From positions 2,996,375-3,060,374 of the forward strand of contig RCTD01000003.1 in NCBI GenBank assembly GCA_014898415.1: a DNA stretch of 64,000 nucleotides, in the 5' to 3' direction. The translations under genes and the position numbers were made by a program. Positions within the stretch are counted from its first letter, which is position 1; every line of letters begins with the position of its first letter. Origin of the DNA: Stromatinia cepivora (taxonomy: Eukaryota; Ascomycota; Leotiomycetes; Helotiales; Sclerotiniaceae). A model generated the notes under the pieces. That model was not told the origin of the DNA. It was given only the letters and a program-made list of their open reading frames with translations, and did no database searches. Below, one piece after another: positions 1-13,900 of the stretch.

Positions 1-110
1 CTATCGATTAAACTTAAAAAAAGTGATTTCCTTTATAAATAAATAATGAAAAATTTTACAGCCAAATTGAAATTAGTTGATTCTTTACTATTCGTGACTC
101 TTACATTTTA
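1..110. repeat. 3' part of a ~266-bp LTR, cut by the window edge
   Basis: The first 110 bases match the last ~110 bases of the solo LTR at 51032-51297, including the shared end TTCGTGACTCTTACA. The differences are mostly C/T and G/A. Only the tail is inside the window, so the start and the target duplication cannot be seen. Confidence 0.7.
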
Positions 111-1584
111 ATCTTATTTCGAAGAAGGAAAACAATTCGAAAAGCGATTCAGAAATCTAATAATAATATTTAAATTCATTACAAACTAAATCAAAATCTA
201 GATTTTGATATATTATAAATCAAATACTTTATAAAATATAAGATTCGATATAATTCAAATTCGATTTATATTTAGAGTTAAAATTCATTAAATAACGAAA
301 ATAATTGATTTAGAAAATATACTTCGATTTTTAAAATACATTTTAAAAAGCCAATCATTATATTAAATATCCTAAAATCAATTATCCCTATAAGATAAAA
401 GATAGTATTAGAAACTAAAGATTATATTCGAAAAGTTTTCGATTAATAATAATAGTTTATATATAAGCTTTCTATTATGAATAATATAAAGTTTATAAAT
501 TCTATATCAATTTTCCGGATGTTTATTAATAATCTGAATCCGGAAGCTTCGAATTATTTAATATATTTGTATAATTTTATAGATAAAACTTTTGTATAAA
601 TAAAGGCTTTTTGTAAAAGATTTATAATCTAAATAAAAACTTATAATTCATTAATTTATTTAATATATAATTATTCATTTAAATTATGGAATATTAAGAA
701 TAATTGATTGTAGTAAATATCGATATAATTATTCCTTTATACTTTTATTAATTTCGATAGATTATAAAAAATCCTGATTTATTCCCAAAAAAAATAGATG
801 ATTTAATTTGATAAAATGAATATTAGGATTGGAAATTAAATTTATAGATTTATTAAAAAAGTAATATTATATTTTTTAATATAGATCCAAAAAAACCATT
901 TTATATAATGTTTTTATTAAAAGAAATAATACAATAAAAAAAACAAAAGAATATAAAAAATATTATATAAAATATATCGGAATTTGTTATAATAAATATT
1001 TTCTTAGAAAAGTTTGATAATCTTTTTATATTGATCAATATCGAATAAAAAATTGTAATAAAATTAAATAAATTCAAAATATAGAATAAAGTATTATTTA
1101 TTTCTTTTTATATGGTATTAAAATATCTAAAAGCTTTTAATAATAAAATTTTCTACAAAGTGATTTCAGTAATAAAACAAAAGATTATAAAGGAATCGAA
1201 AATATTAATAAAGAATAATTCGAATTTTATAATTTTATTGATGTAAAAGGATAAAAAAAGAAGTTTTAGATTTGGAATCAAAATTATCAAGATAATGAAT
1301 ATTACAATCTAAATTTATTGAAATCGATTCCGGTTTATAATTATCATTATATATTATCAGTATTATATATTTAAGATGATTCTATAGATTTTAATATAAT
1401 TAGGATTTAGAAGTACATACAAAAGGAATAAGAATATCTTCAAAGTCTTTGTTATTTCTGTAAATAATATAATTATAAGATTGAGGAATGTGAAATAAAG
1501 GAATAAGTAGATATTTTAAAAAAAGCAAATAAATACAAAACAATTCTTTGTAATATTATTTATCAATAATACCAAATTAATAAT
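111..1584. other. AT-rich decayed DNA, no gene seen
   Basis: About 1.5 kb of very AT-rich sequence with stops in all frames. I recognise no protein domain. It follows an LTR tail and precedes the Copia-A LTR, so it is probably an old, heavily RIP-mutated transposon interior. Confidence 0.5.
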
Positions 1585-1893
1585 TATCACGGGATAGTAT
1601 GATTACAGAGCACTTTCAGGGATCGTTGAATAAGTGGTACATGTGATTGGTAGAGTAAAAGAATTAAATGACTTGCCTTTGATTATATGAATCAAGAGCT
1701 GTATATATAAAACAAATGAGTGGTTATTTAATCGATATGTATTTTAATTAGGCTAGATCTTTGTTTATTAGTATATCAGGATCATTTTATCAATTGATAG
1801 ATTGGTAAAGATTAGTAAATCTTTCATTTCGATTGGAAAGTATATATTTTGATTTTTTATAAGATATAGGGGATCACAGGGCTTTTTGTGATA
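1585..1893 (-). repeat. Copia-A 3' (left) LTR, 309 bp
   Basis: It aligns end to end with 24758-25066 at exactly the same length. The ends are the RIP-altered form of TGTCACGG...CCGTGACA. A purine-rich AGAGGA on the minus strand just inside (about 1894-1900) could be the polypurine tract. A TATA-like ATATATAAAAC lies near 1693 on the plus strand, which argues weakly for the other orientation. Confidence 0.75.
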
Positions 1894-3774
1894 TATCCTC
1901 TAGATCGAAAGACGATTTGAAACAAATAGAAAGGTATAGAAAATGGCAATTCATATAATTTATGAATGAATATACAAGACGATTATAAGCAAACGTTAAC
2001 AAAGGAATAATGTAATATATAAATTTGAAATGATCCTAATATTTTTAGAATAGAGAAGAATTTGATTATATATAAATCGCAAATTTCTCTTAATCTTTAA
2101 TTTGATATCTATAATATTCTTCGAAATCAAGATTTTGAATAATAAAAAGAAAGTTTTCCGTTAAGAGAATATAAATGAATGATCAATTCTATAATATAAC
2201 AATTAAAAATATATATAATTGTTAAACTATAATATATTGATTGTGATAACGAAATAAAATGAATGAATTTTTAAAGGTATATAGATCTTTTCTTTGTATT
2301 TTTGTTTTTGTTTGAATTAAATTCTTATTAATCATTATTATGTTTAAGATTTCAAGGTCTAAGAAAGCTAAATAAACGAATCTCAATTATACTAGACAAA
2401 TAGCAATTAAGAAAAAAGCTTTAAAAGAATCAAATATAAAAGAAAATCTCAGTATTCTTTTGAAGAATTAATAAATCGAATAAAGAAAGTTAATGAATCC
2501 AGTACAAATAACAAATCAAGATATCGATCTTTAAGAATATAACTTAACTAAATCTGCTCCTAAAATAATATACAATCATTTATTTCAGAAACCGCTCCCT
2601 TTTATCGAAAGAATTATTGTTTATTATAATCAATTGCTTATTATAAATTCAAATAATAATTTAAAGGTAAATTTCATTTTTGAATTCTATTGTATAATTG
2701 AAAGGTTTTATTAATCCTATATTTATAATTATCGAAATAAAGATCGCTTGATAAAAAAAAGAAAAGAAGAAGGGTTTTTTTATCTAATAACAATAATCTA
2801 TTTGATTTTTCGATATTGGGTTTTTCGGATGATGAATTAAATAAAAAAGAAAAAGAAAAAAGATTATCGAAAGTTATTGATTCTTTAATTAAAACAAAAA
2901 ATAAAGGAAGTTATAGGGAAAGAAATAATCATTTATATATTCGATATATAAAATCGTTAATTACTGGAAGATATAATTTCTATAACGAATACTTTATTGA
3001 TTCTTCTAAACCGAATAATCATCAATATTGGAATTATAATATTCATTTGTATATTCCTTTATTAACTTTCCTTCATCCTATAATAAATTATTATATCGCC
3101 ATTCATCGGCAAAATTCGAAAATAAATTCTTCGTTCATCTTTTACCTTTATAATATACTGATCATTGGTTATATAATCCAAGTAGGGATACAGAATTACA
3201 ATAAAGATAATACTAAAAATCGAAAAGAAAAAAAAAGTTATTCTTTCGTTTCCACATTATCGTTCTTTTTTTCTTTGTTATATTACTTATCAAAATCCTC
3301 GAAAAGTTAAACGAAAGAAGTATATTGTAATTTCGGAGAATAATAATGAGAATGAGAAAGAAAAAATAATGAAGAAGAAAAAAAGAAAGGAATAGGTAAT
3401 GTATTCAAAGAAAAAGGAAAGAAAGGATAATCCTTTGGTTCCTGTAGTATCGATGATATTAATAGCTTCGATTGTTTTAGTTATTCTTCGTTTCTTGATT
3501 ATTGCAGATAATCCAGAGGCTCTTTTACTTAAACTTCAAGTTATTGAGCTTAAAAAGAAGCTTATCCTTTTTCGAGGATAGAAAAGTGAAAAGTGAAGAA
3601 ATGATCGGCCTTGATTATTCTTTATTTCCCGATGGATATAGAATACACAAATTGAAGTGTATCATAGAAAAATACAATGATCTGGGATATCAAATAGGAT
3701 TCATTCTATTCATATCAAAGGGAAGAATTACGAGCTTCAGATTATTATTATTCAAGCTTTAGATCGTTGTTATT
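1894..3774. other. Unexplained 1.9 kb between Copia-A pol end and its left LTR
   Basis: Copia-A pol appears to stop near 3775 on the minus strand, yet the LTR begins only at 1893. The gap holds a plus-strand ORF at 2816-3310 (164 codons: lysine-rich N-terminal third, then Tyr/Ile/Phe-rich, with a serine-rich tail) and a shorter one at 3399-3581 with a hydrophobic stretch. I recognise neither. They may be chance ORFs in RIP-mutated DNA, an antisense element ORF, or another insertion. Confidence 0.4.
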
Positions 3775-4599
3775 CAAGCTTTATGATTCTGTTATTCATA
3801 TCTTATAAATTGAAAAGGGATCAGAAATATTCGAACTTTTGTTTTGTAAGGTTTTTGGTAAGTCTATCAATAGTTATACCGGTAATTGATAGATAGATTA
3901 TATAAAAGTTCTCTTTTGAAGATTCTTAATATAATTATATATTTTGGATATCGATATAATATAATTTCGTAATGATCTGTTCGTTCTTATCAATCATTAA
4001 TCTAATCACTTATTGATTATTATAAAAAATCGTTATAAATTCTTTCAATATTAAATCAATCTCTTTTAAGAAATATAGAATTGCTATAATTTCTTTAATA
4101 TATATTTGACTCCCAAAAACTCTGTTTCGATAATCGAGATAATTACAGTATCTTATTTGAATACTTTTTATACAACTAAATTATCAAAAAAAAATAAAAT
4201 ATATCTTTAAAATGATCAACAAATATCTGAATTATCTATAAAAGAAGTATCTAAAAAGACAAAAAGTTATAGTATTTGATTATCGTTATATTGAATTACA
4301 AGATACTTTGTATTCCATAAATATTATAAATAATAATCGATAGCTTTTATATAATTATTAAATAAATTAATCAAATAATAGCTCAATTATAAAACAATGA
4401 ATGATATATCCGCTTTTATAATGATTACAATATATAATACTGAATCCATTTTCTTTTAATACATTTTTATAATATATATAGAAACTTAACTGTGATTTTT
4501 CCGAAATATTATTATCGAGAACGATATACTTACTATTCTATTTGTTGCCTTGAATTTTTTAGCAATCTTTTCAATGTATATATTATGAATTAGTTATAG
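3775..4599 (-). pseudogene. Copia-A RNase H domain, decayed
   Basis: Minus-strand translation gives a Ty1/copia RNase H relic. It starts with a continuation of the RT tail (YIEKIAKKFKATNRI, about 4520-4575), has a D-N-like DNQ box converted to NNQ, and ends in a pattern like STTGMPADGLTK followed by QKFEYF near 3830. Several in-frame stops fit C-to-T change at Gln and Trp codons. The fragment is cut at 4599 by the insertion of Copia-B1 and resumes at 10083. Confidence 0.7.
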
Positions 4600-4765
4600 T
4601 GTTAACTTTTGGTGCAGGAAGTAGTAGTATTGTTGATTATGTAGGTTGAATTAAGGATTTATAATTCTAGTAGGAGTAGAATTGAGGTTATCCTTAAATA
4701 TAGTTTGTATATCATTGTGGTCTTATGATTTCAATTCTAATCCTATGATGGCCTCATTTTCAATA
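4600..4765 (-). repeat. Copia-B1 3' LTR, 166 bp
   Basis: It starts TGTTAAC (plus strand) and ends in TCAATA, a RIP-altered CCAACA. All differences from 9917-10082 that I could align are transitions. A purine-rich stretch on the minus strand (AATAAAGGAGTA, about 4766-4778) just inside is a plausible polypurine tract. Confidence 0.85.
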
Positions 4766-7700
4766 CTCCTTTATTGAGGATATCCTATTCGATTTTTTTA
4801 GGCTACTAATCCCAATATTTTCTTGAATCTTTCGAAAGTAATCCTTGCACAACGCTTCATTATTTCATCGGCAATTATATTGTATATATTGATATAATTA
4901 ATGGCGATTTTCTTTTTTTCTGTTAAATCCCTAATGAAATAATAATTGATATCTATATATTTGGATTGTTCATGTAAATATGGATTCTTGATTAAAACTA
5001 AAACGTTTTGATTGTTATCAAGTATTTGAATTGTATCTCTATTCTTTTCAATATAATTTGATCTGAATAAATCTTTAAGTATTTATACAATCCATTTCCT
5101 TTGTTTGGTGAATATTGTTATTGTAATATATTCTGATTTTGTATTAGAGATAGCCATAAATATTTATTTCTTGTTAGTCTATAATATAAAATCTCTGTAG
5201 AATATCACAACTCTTTCTAAAACATTTTTCCGGTTATATTTATCATTAATCCAATCTGTATCTGTATATATCTTTATTGTATTGTTAGATATATTGTATT
5301 CTTTGCAGATATTAGATTGTACTCCCTTTGGCCCGAATTATAGTTTCTGTTTGATTATTGATCGTAAATATTGTATCAGATTCTTCAAAGCTATAGTATA
5401 ATGTTTTACTGGTTTTGTTATAAATTATAAAAGTCTTCCAATTGAGAATATTATATCTAATCGAGTGTATACCATTGAATAAATTATACTTCCTATTCAT
5501 TGTTGATATTCGTTCATATCTGTTAGTTCATCGTTATCGATTATTAGCCGGAGATAGGTATAATTTATTATTGATAGTTTCTTGGTTTGATGTTATTTAT
5601 GTATAATATTGTATTTAGTTAGTATAATATCGAGATATTCTTTTTGATTTATAATTAATATATATATTTTTCTATTATAAATGATTTTAATATTTAGGAT
5701 CTTATTAATCTCCTTTAGATTCTTGATATTAAAATGGACCGATAGTTTTTTATCAAATTAAATGATTTGCGATAATATACATAATATAATAATGATATCA
5801 TCGATATATACTAGTAATATTATATTATGATCTTTGGATATATATAGATATAGATCTGCCAAACTTTGTATAAAATCTATATCTAAAAGCTCTTTCTTCA
5901 ATAATAAACTTTAGTCCTTTTCAGTTTGCTTCAAATTATATAGGTTTTGTAGGGCTTGTAATATATATCCCTTTTTGATTTTAATACCTTAAGATAATTC
6001 GAGGTAGATTTCTTTCTTTAAATGTGATTCGATAAAAATGTTTTTGATATCGAAATATAAATATTCCAAATTTTCTTTTGCAACAATAGTTAGGAATAAT
6101 CTGAGTATATTTAACTTTATTATTGATACAAACATTTCATTGTAATCCTTTTCTAATATCTAATTGAATCTTCGAATCATTAATCTTGCTTTGAATTGTT
6201 CTATTTTGTTATCCTTGGTTTTAATTGTAAATATCTATTTTATCGAAACCAGATTATTTTCTTTAGGGAATATATATTCTTCCTAAATATTATTTTGAAT
6301 CAAGGATATAATTTTCTTTTGAATAGCTTTCTTTCATTTTTCAGAGTATTCTCGATCCGATATTACTTTTTTATAAGTTCTTGATATTTTGATTTCTAGA
6401 ATTTCTTCGGCCGGATATGCTATACCTTTTGTATTATTTATATCTATCAACGAAGTTATGAAATCTGAAACAATCTTATCTTTAATATAAGGATCCATTT
6501 TATAAATAGTTGGGATTGTAATCATAATATATTCTACACTTTCTTGAATTTTGGTCTATATAGATATCGCAATCAATGCCCTTATAATTTTGCTTTCCTG
6601 TTCTTCTTCAGAATCTTATTCTATATCTCTTTTCCGTTTTCGTATTAGATATCTTGAAGATTCGTTTTCAAGGTCCATTTTATCCTTTTGCTCGATCTTA
6701 AATGATTATGGATTTATTTCGTTTTTTGATTCTATTGAAATAAATTTGTCAGCAAAATTTAAAATAATCTTAAATTTTGCTTCTAGTATAGATTCAGGGT
6801 TTATAAAAGTTGACTTTTAGATTGGATCTTTTGAAATGATGAATTCGATATTTAAAGTATTTTTGAAAGAAGATTCTTGATTTGTTTTCTGGATATTGTT
6901 ATCTTCATTTTCATTGTATATTGGTATTGATATATCTAATTTACCTGGTTTCAATTCGATAATTGAAGTATTTGATATAATTACTGAATTCAATATAATA
7001 TCTATTGGAGAGAATACTTAGAACAAAGATAATATAAATATTGCATTTGATATTAAAGATAGAAAAGATATTTTGTTTGTTATTGATCTATTATAAAATT
7101 TTCGATCTGACTTTATATTCTTTATTCCTTGTAAATCTAATTCACAATTTCTTAATTTAAAATCCAAATCTCTTTCTCGATAAAATTCATTTATAATTAT
7201 TCTGCTTAATCGAAATATATAATCTAATTCTGAAGAATATATTTTGATATATTTATTTATAACTTTTAAGTACTCTAAAAATATATCGATTCTCGAAATA
7301 TCCTGCAATTTATTATATCTTTATCCTTTTGGAATAATCTTGGAATTGATATAAATATAACATTTATTCTTTTAGACTTTGTATATCTTTATATCTGGTA
7401 TTATATTTATAAAAGTTTCTATAAAAAATTGATCTATTCCATTTATATCAAAATCAATACTAATGCGATTCCTGATATAAACATCGTACTTTATAACTTC
7501 GTCTCAAAATTCTAATAATAATCCAGTTTCTTTTAGTATTGCTCTTATATTTGCCTTTGTAATCTTTATATTCTGTTTTGCAAATTTGTTTTGATATAAA
7601 GAAATAATTATTATAACTTCGGATTGTATACCTAATAATTATTCACAAATAGTTTATAAGAATTCCGATATATTATCAATCCTGATTGTAATGATCTTTT

Positions 7701-9916
7701 CTTCAATAACTAATTCCATCTTCTTTTTCCAAGTTTTCAATATTTGAATTGTATTATCTTTTTGTTTAAATGGTATAATCCAATTTATTTTTGTACAACT
7801 ATCAATGATCAATATGAAATAATGATTCCCTTGAATCGATTTTGGGAATGGTTTTGTAATATCGAAATATATAAATTCGAGTTTCTTTGATTTGTACAGA
7901 CTTAATTGTTTCGGAATACAATTGATTATCTTAATGAGTATATATACTTCGTAGATATCTAATTCAATTGAGATTTTTATCGATTTGATTATATTGGATA
8001 TCTTGTATAGATTCTTGATTTTATCTGGACCTAAATAATTGAATCTTCGATATTATAATAAGTATCTCTTTTTCTCCTTGAATATTAATTCGTTATCAAT
8101 ATCTTTAGTGCTATTAATTATCTTTAAAGAAAAGCCTTTTTCCTGATCATTTTGGTATATACTAAAACAAAGAATTATATCCTTATATCCTTTAATTATA
8201 TATGAAATTATATATATTCCATCTTATATTCTAGTATAAATGATTTTCTTATTATCCTTCTTGAAATATATATAATAAAAATTGAATTCCCTTTGCAACC
8301 CTATTTCACAGATCCTTTTTTCTAACAACAAATTTATTTCTAACTTTAATATATATAATATATTTGAAAATAATATCTTAGAATTATCTTTATATATTAT
8401 ATTTATTAAACCCTAATAACAATAATATATCATTCCCCCATCAATCTTTATCCTTCATTTGGTAATAAATTTTATTAATTTAAATAATAAAGATTGATCA
8501 GATATATATAAAGAAATATCTATATTAATATACCATTTATTAGGGGAAGCTTTATTAATGATTTCTTTTATCAAATTGCAATCTTCCTTTATTATATTTT
8601 TAATATCGAAATCTAATTCAAAAATATTATTAATAAAGTATATTTGATCTTTTTTATTGAAATAAATCTTTTTCGGATTCAATGATCCCCTTTTTTTTTG
8701 ATAATAAAGATAATTGTAAAGGAATTTGTTGGTTTGCATTAAATATAGGTAATTTCATATATAATGATCTTCCCTTTGATACAAATCGCAAATATTGTTT
8801 GAAATCTCGAAATCTGATTCTTAATATCGAAAAATGTATCTAAATCTTTTCACAATTTGTATTAACTCTAATCCATCCTTAAAACAAAGTTTCTTAACTT
8901 ATAAATACTTGATCTTATTATCGATACTAAGGTTGATTTGGATATCCAATATATTCATTATTTTTTGATAATCAATTAAAAGATTATATATTAAAACCAA
9001 AAACAAAACAATATCTTAATATATTGACCAACAATTTTCGTTTACAGCTCCTAATTTCTTTCTATACTCTTTCAATTTATCCCAGGTTTCGATAATAATT
9101 ATATCGAAATAAATATTGGATTGGAATTTGAAGTTCTGGATTATCGTTATATATGTATTGACTATGATTATACTAACTCTAATATATTTTGATTTAAAGT
9201 ATCTCCAAAGTATATATATTATTGAATATTTATTGGTAAAGGTTTCATCGTCATTATTGAATATTATACAAATATACAATAATGTATTCACTTCGTCCTT
9301 TAAATATTCCGATTTCAATTCGATATTGTAATATATACGATCATTGATTTTGTAGGTAGATACTATATTGAATCCTGCAATCTACATATATTTGTTTAAT
9401 ATTTGATCAATTGTATAAAACCATCCTTTCCCTTTTAATTATATCTTTGTTTATCTGAATTATCACTTATAATTGTTTTAATCGAATTTCGAAGAATTGT
9501 TTGATTCTGATATTGTGAAAGTTTCTTACTATTTGATGGGTATTGAAGATAATCTTTAGATTTTTAAAATAGTCTTAAAAAAAAAGGTATATAGCAAATA
9601 AATTCAAAATAATAAAGAAATATAAAAATAAAACAATAAAAAAATTCATAAGATTGTATTATAATATATTTTCTTGTAGCTATACGAACTTGCTCTTCAT
9701 CTCTATTATAATTCTGTATCAGTATTATACAAACTGCTCTCCGTTTTAACCTGTAATATTATGAATTATAAACTATATTATCATATTTCAATTCTGCTTC
9801 AGTAGTACTATATAAAAACTCTGATTTTCACTTTATTTTACCCCTATTAATTATATTAATCCTTTTTCGATTTACTTTATTTTCTAATCATTACTATACA
9901 ATTGGATTTTATAATT

Positions 9917-10082
9917 TGTTAATTTTTGATATAGAAAGTAATAGTATTGTTGATTATATAAATTGAATTAAAGATCTATAATTCTAATAGGAGTAGAATT
10001 GAGGTTATCCCCAAATATGGTCTGTGCACCATTGTGGTCTCGTGACCTCAATTCTAATCCTATGATGGCCTCATTTCCAACA
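9917..10082 (-). repeat. Copia-B1 5' LTR, 166 bp
   Basis: Same length as its partner at 4600-4765 and as the Copia-B2 LTR at 20512-20677. On the minus strand it begins TGTTGGAAATGAGG. This copy keeps more G and C (for example GGTCTGTGCACC) than the left LTR, so RIP hit the two LTRs unevenly. Confidence 0.85.
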
Positions 10083-10420
10083 TATAGCTTTTTTTTAAAT
10101 CGATTACAGAATATATATATATCTAAAAACTATTTAATATTTCTCAGGTCTTATAGTTTATATATAGCTTTAATTCCCTTGATGATTTTTATGGTAATTG
10201 ATTTGTTTTTCTTATAATAAATGATCTGAATATCATCTATGAAGAAAAGAATTATAATGATATACTCTGAATTAATATATAAATATAATTCCTTCTTGTA
10301 TTAAAAATTAACAATTACTATAAACCTTTTATAATCCTTTCAAAATTTTAATAACTCCAATTTTGGAACTTTTATATTCTCGAAACTATTTCCATTTCGG
10401 AATACCCCTTCCGGATACAC
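10083..10420 (-). pseudogene. Copia-A reverse transcriptase palm fragment
   Basis: Minus-strand translation contains LFFIDDIQIIYYKKN (about 10240-10290), which matches the copia RT catalytic box (F-V-D-D-I), then an FLDIYIF-type stretch. The frame continues across the Copia-B1 insertion into 4599 if one TATAG copy is dropped. The upstream part of RT is absent: around 10420-10440 the sequence passes into the gypsy element. Confidence 0.7.
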
Positions 10421-11584
10421 TGGCCCCACTACATTTAATAACTATTCGAACTTCGAATACTCGTCGCCCTCTTTTTCTTTTAGAATAGTATATATATCGA
10501 TACTTTGTATTGATAATTTCAATAAGATCGAAATAGTATAAAAAGAAGCAAAAGAATTCGAAGAATATTAGGATGCCGAAAAAGACTTCAATTCAAAAGT
10601 TATAGTTGAAGTTATATAGAATGCTTATTTAGAAAAAGAAAAGCATTTAAAACCAAATATTTAGATTCTGTTTTTATTCTAAGTATTATATGGGATATAA
10701 GATTTCTTGATTTAATCAAACTTATGAAAAAAGAAGTATTCATTTTTCTTTATAATCTTTCGAAAAATGGTTATATTTATCGATTAAAAGTACTTATTGA
10801 TTTTGAAGCAAATGGATGTGTTTTTATTAATATTATATTCTTTACTTATTTATTTTCTATATTTAAATCAAGAATTATATTGTTTAAAGTTTCAATTGAA
10901 ATTAAAGAATATAATGATGTATAAGGCTATATTATTATCTATTTTATATTTTTTAATTTAATAATCGATAATTGTGAACAATCTTTTGTTCTTTTTTTAT
11001 TATTGAATTAGAGAATTATAATGTTATTTTAGATAGATTTTGGTTATCAGAGATTCGAGTGAAGTTCGATTACTTCAATCGATATTTCGAATAACTTAAA
11101 GAAAGACTTTGTATTATCTCTTATTCGAATAATCTCCTTATTATTTAATTATCTTTTTGCAAATGAAAGATCGATCGATTAATTCAATAAAATATTGATC
11201 AATGAGATAACTAATTCGAAGAATATTGAAATCGAAGAGATTTATAATTGAACAGATCAATTGTAATTGATAATGTACAACAAGAATCTTCAAATATGAA
11301 TACAATATAGATTCTTGTTGAAAAAGGAGAAGTCCTGATTCCTTTCAAGTTTAATCTATCTTTTTTTCAATCAATTATATCACTATTACAGATTTACAAA
11401 TGTTTTCTCTGTATATTATTCGAAGTCCTCGATCTATATATATTCAAACTCGATAAGTTTCAATTAGAATGCAAAAAAGATAAACAAACTGAATTTTTTA
11501 TTATTATTCTGAAAAAATTCGATGATATAATAGATTTCTGAAAGAACAAACGATATACAGAAAAGAAAATGTTGATTGTTTTGA

Positions 11585-12430
11585 TTGAATTCAAGAATAC
11601 AAAAGTTCGAAAGAAATTTGATTAAGTATTGGCTGAAATCGATTCAGAATCTGAAATACTATTTGAATATCGATAATATTATCGAATCTTTTTCAAATAT
11701 AAATCAAATATTTTATCTCTTAATTGATTTTATAATTATAAAATCATATTGGAAGACGAAAGAGAACAAATCTTGTATTATAGTCTGCTTTACAAGATGT
11801 TCCTGGAACAATTGGAAGTTATCAAAGAATATATTATGGATAACTTTAGTAAAGATTTTATTGAATTCAATTAAACTTTTTATACTGTATTCATTCTATT
11901 TGTTAAAAAACCTAATGGTAGTTTAAGGTTTTGTATAGACTTTAAATTATTGAATTCCTTGATATGTAAAGATCGGTATCCTCTTCCTTTAATCGATAAA
12001 ACACTTTCTTGGTTTTCCGGTATTAAAATCTTTACCAAATTCGATATTCGTTAAACTTTTTATTGTATAAAAATAGATCCTGTTTTGGAAGAATATATTA
12101 TCTTTCGAATTCGATATAGATTATACAAATACAAGGTTGTATTATTTGGATTAATAAATAGTTTTGCAATTTATTAGTATTATATAAATGATATTCTATT
12201 CGATTATTTAAATGTTTTTTGTATAATATATCTCGATGATATTTTAATCTATTCCGAAAACAAAAAAAAATATCAAACTTATATTAAACTAATTCTCGAA
12301 TAATTAGAAATTGTTGATCTATAAATGGATTTTAAGAAATATGAATTCAATATTATATATATTAAGTATTTGGATTTTATTATCTTTATTAAAGGAGTAG
12401 AAATGGATTCTGAAAAGATTGAGATAATTG
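11585..12430 (+). pseudogene. Gypsy-C reverse transcriptase, decayed
   Basis: An open stretch at 11585-11926 passes into RT. The recognisable blocks are VKKPNGSLRFCIDF (near 11903-11944), DRYPLPLID, the palm around FTKFDIR (about 12035-12055) and IYLDDILIYSENK (about 12222-12260). TAG and TAA stand where Arg, Gln or Trp codons are expected. The gene cannot make a full enzyme. Confidence 0.75.
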
Positions 12431-13170
12431 AAAATTAGATCTTTCTGATAATAATGAAAAAGATTTAATTATTCTTTGATTTTTGTAATTTTTATTGATG
12501 GTTTATTAAGAATTATAATATAATAGTGAAACCTTTTAACGAATTTATTAAAGCAAATATTAAGTTTGTATTTAATAAAGTATATCAAAATATATTCAAT
12601 ATTTTGAAGAAAAAGCTTATCTTTGTTTTGTTTTTGTAGTATTATAATTATTGATTCCTTTGTATATTCGAAACAAATGTATTCGATAGAATAGTTGCTA
12701 ATATATTATTACAATAGTATAATGAAGATTGGTTTTCTGTAGTTTATTTCTTTAAGATCATAATTATTGTTGAATTGAATTATAAAGTTTATAATAAGGA
12801 AATACTATCAATCATTCGATCTTTCAACTATTGGAAAGCAGAACTCACTGGTTCATTATATAAAATCAAGGTTTATATCGATTATAAGGCCTTCAAATAT
12901 TTCATAATTATTAAGATTCTCAATGTCCGATAAACTTGTTAAATAGAAATTCTAACCGATTATAATTTTATTATTATATATCGCCCTGAAAAAGATAACC
13001 CTTTCATTAATGCCTTAACCAATTGAATCGATAAATTGGACCTTTAGAACTATATCAAGAAGAAGAATCGTTTTCAATAGTTTATTAAAGATAATTAAAT
13101 TGATATCGAAATTATAAAAAAAATCTTATAAAAGTATTACCTAAATGAAACAGCGATTATTAGTATCGAT

Positions 13171-13900
13171 TTGAATGAAATCGCTCTTCGATTCGATCTA
13201 ATTAATTATATTATTGAAACAAATAAAATTATAGATAATTTGCTAGTATTTAGAATACAAGTTATTCAAGGTTATAAGTATATATCACTTCAAAATGATC
13301 TTTTGTTTTACAATGACTGTCTGATAATATCCGATATCAATAATCTTCGAATTTACTTGATTCATAAAACTTATAATTCTATTTCTATTATTTATTTTGG
13401 TATAAATAAAATCTACCTTTTATTATTTCAACAATATTATTGGTCCAGAATATATGATATTGTAGCCAGATATATATACAATTGTCATGTTTGCAAATAC
13501 AGTTCTGTTTTATATAATTGTACCCCTGATTTATTGTATCCATTTCTGATTCCTAATTGAATATAGTAATATGTTATTATGGATTATTGTAGTTTTAATA
13601 AAAATAAATATGGATATAACAACATTTTAATCATTATTGATCGATTAATGAAGCAAATTATCTTTATACCTTATTATAAATCAATTGATGTTTAAATTTA
13701 AGTACAATTATATTTCTATTATGTATATCGATATTATGGTCTTTTTGATATTATAATATCGAATCGTGGCCTTTAATTCATATTACAGTTCTGAAAGGAA
13801 TTCAGTTAAATCTTAGGAATCGATTTCAAATTATTCATTGTTCATCATTCCCAAATCGATAGTCAAATTGAGATTTATAATCAGTACCTTTAGTAGTAGT
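13171..13900 (+). pseudogene. Gypsy-C integrase zinc finger and core, decayed
   Basis: The open frame 13171-13560 (129 codons) spans the RNase H-integrase linker and ends in the HHCC-type finger with NCHVCKYSS. The core follows after a stop: an FIIIDRLMKQ-like start near 13630 (read across frames) and the NG/D-Q-E-x-YNQYL region near 13860. Altogether this is a gypsy integrase destroyed by point changes. Confidence 0.7.

Larger units (their letters stand above)
4600..10082 (-). mobile_element. Copia-B1: full-length copia retrotransposon with target duplication
   Basis: A 5.48-kb element between two 166-bp LTRs, flanked by TATAG at 4595-4599 and 10083-10087. Minus-strand relics run gag-like (about 9800-8800), integrase core (about 7950-7500), RT with the box VYIDDII near 5820, and RNase H ending in HEQSKYIDINYYFIRDL near 4870-4920. 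Stops and frame breaks are everywhere, so it is not autonomous. It sits inside Copia-A, between the RT and RNase H parts of the host. Copia-B2 (15723-20677) belongs to the same family. Confidence 0.9.
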
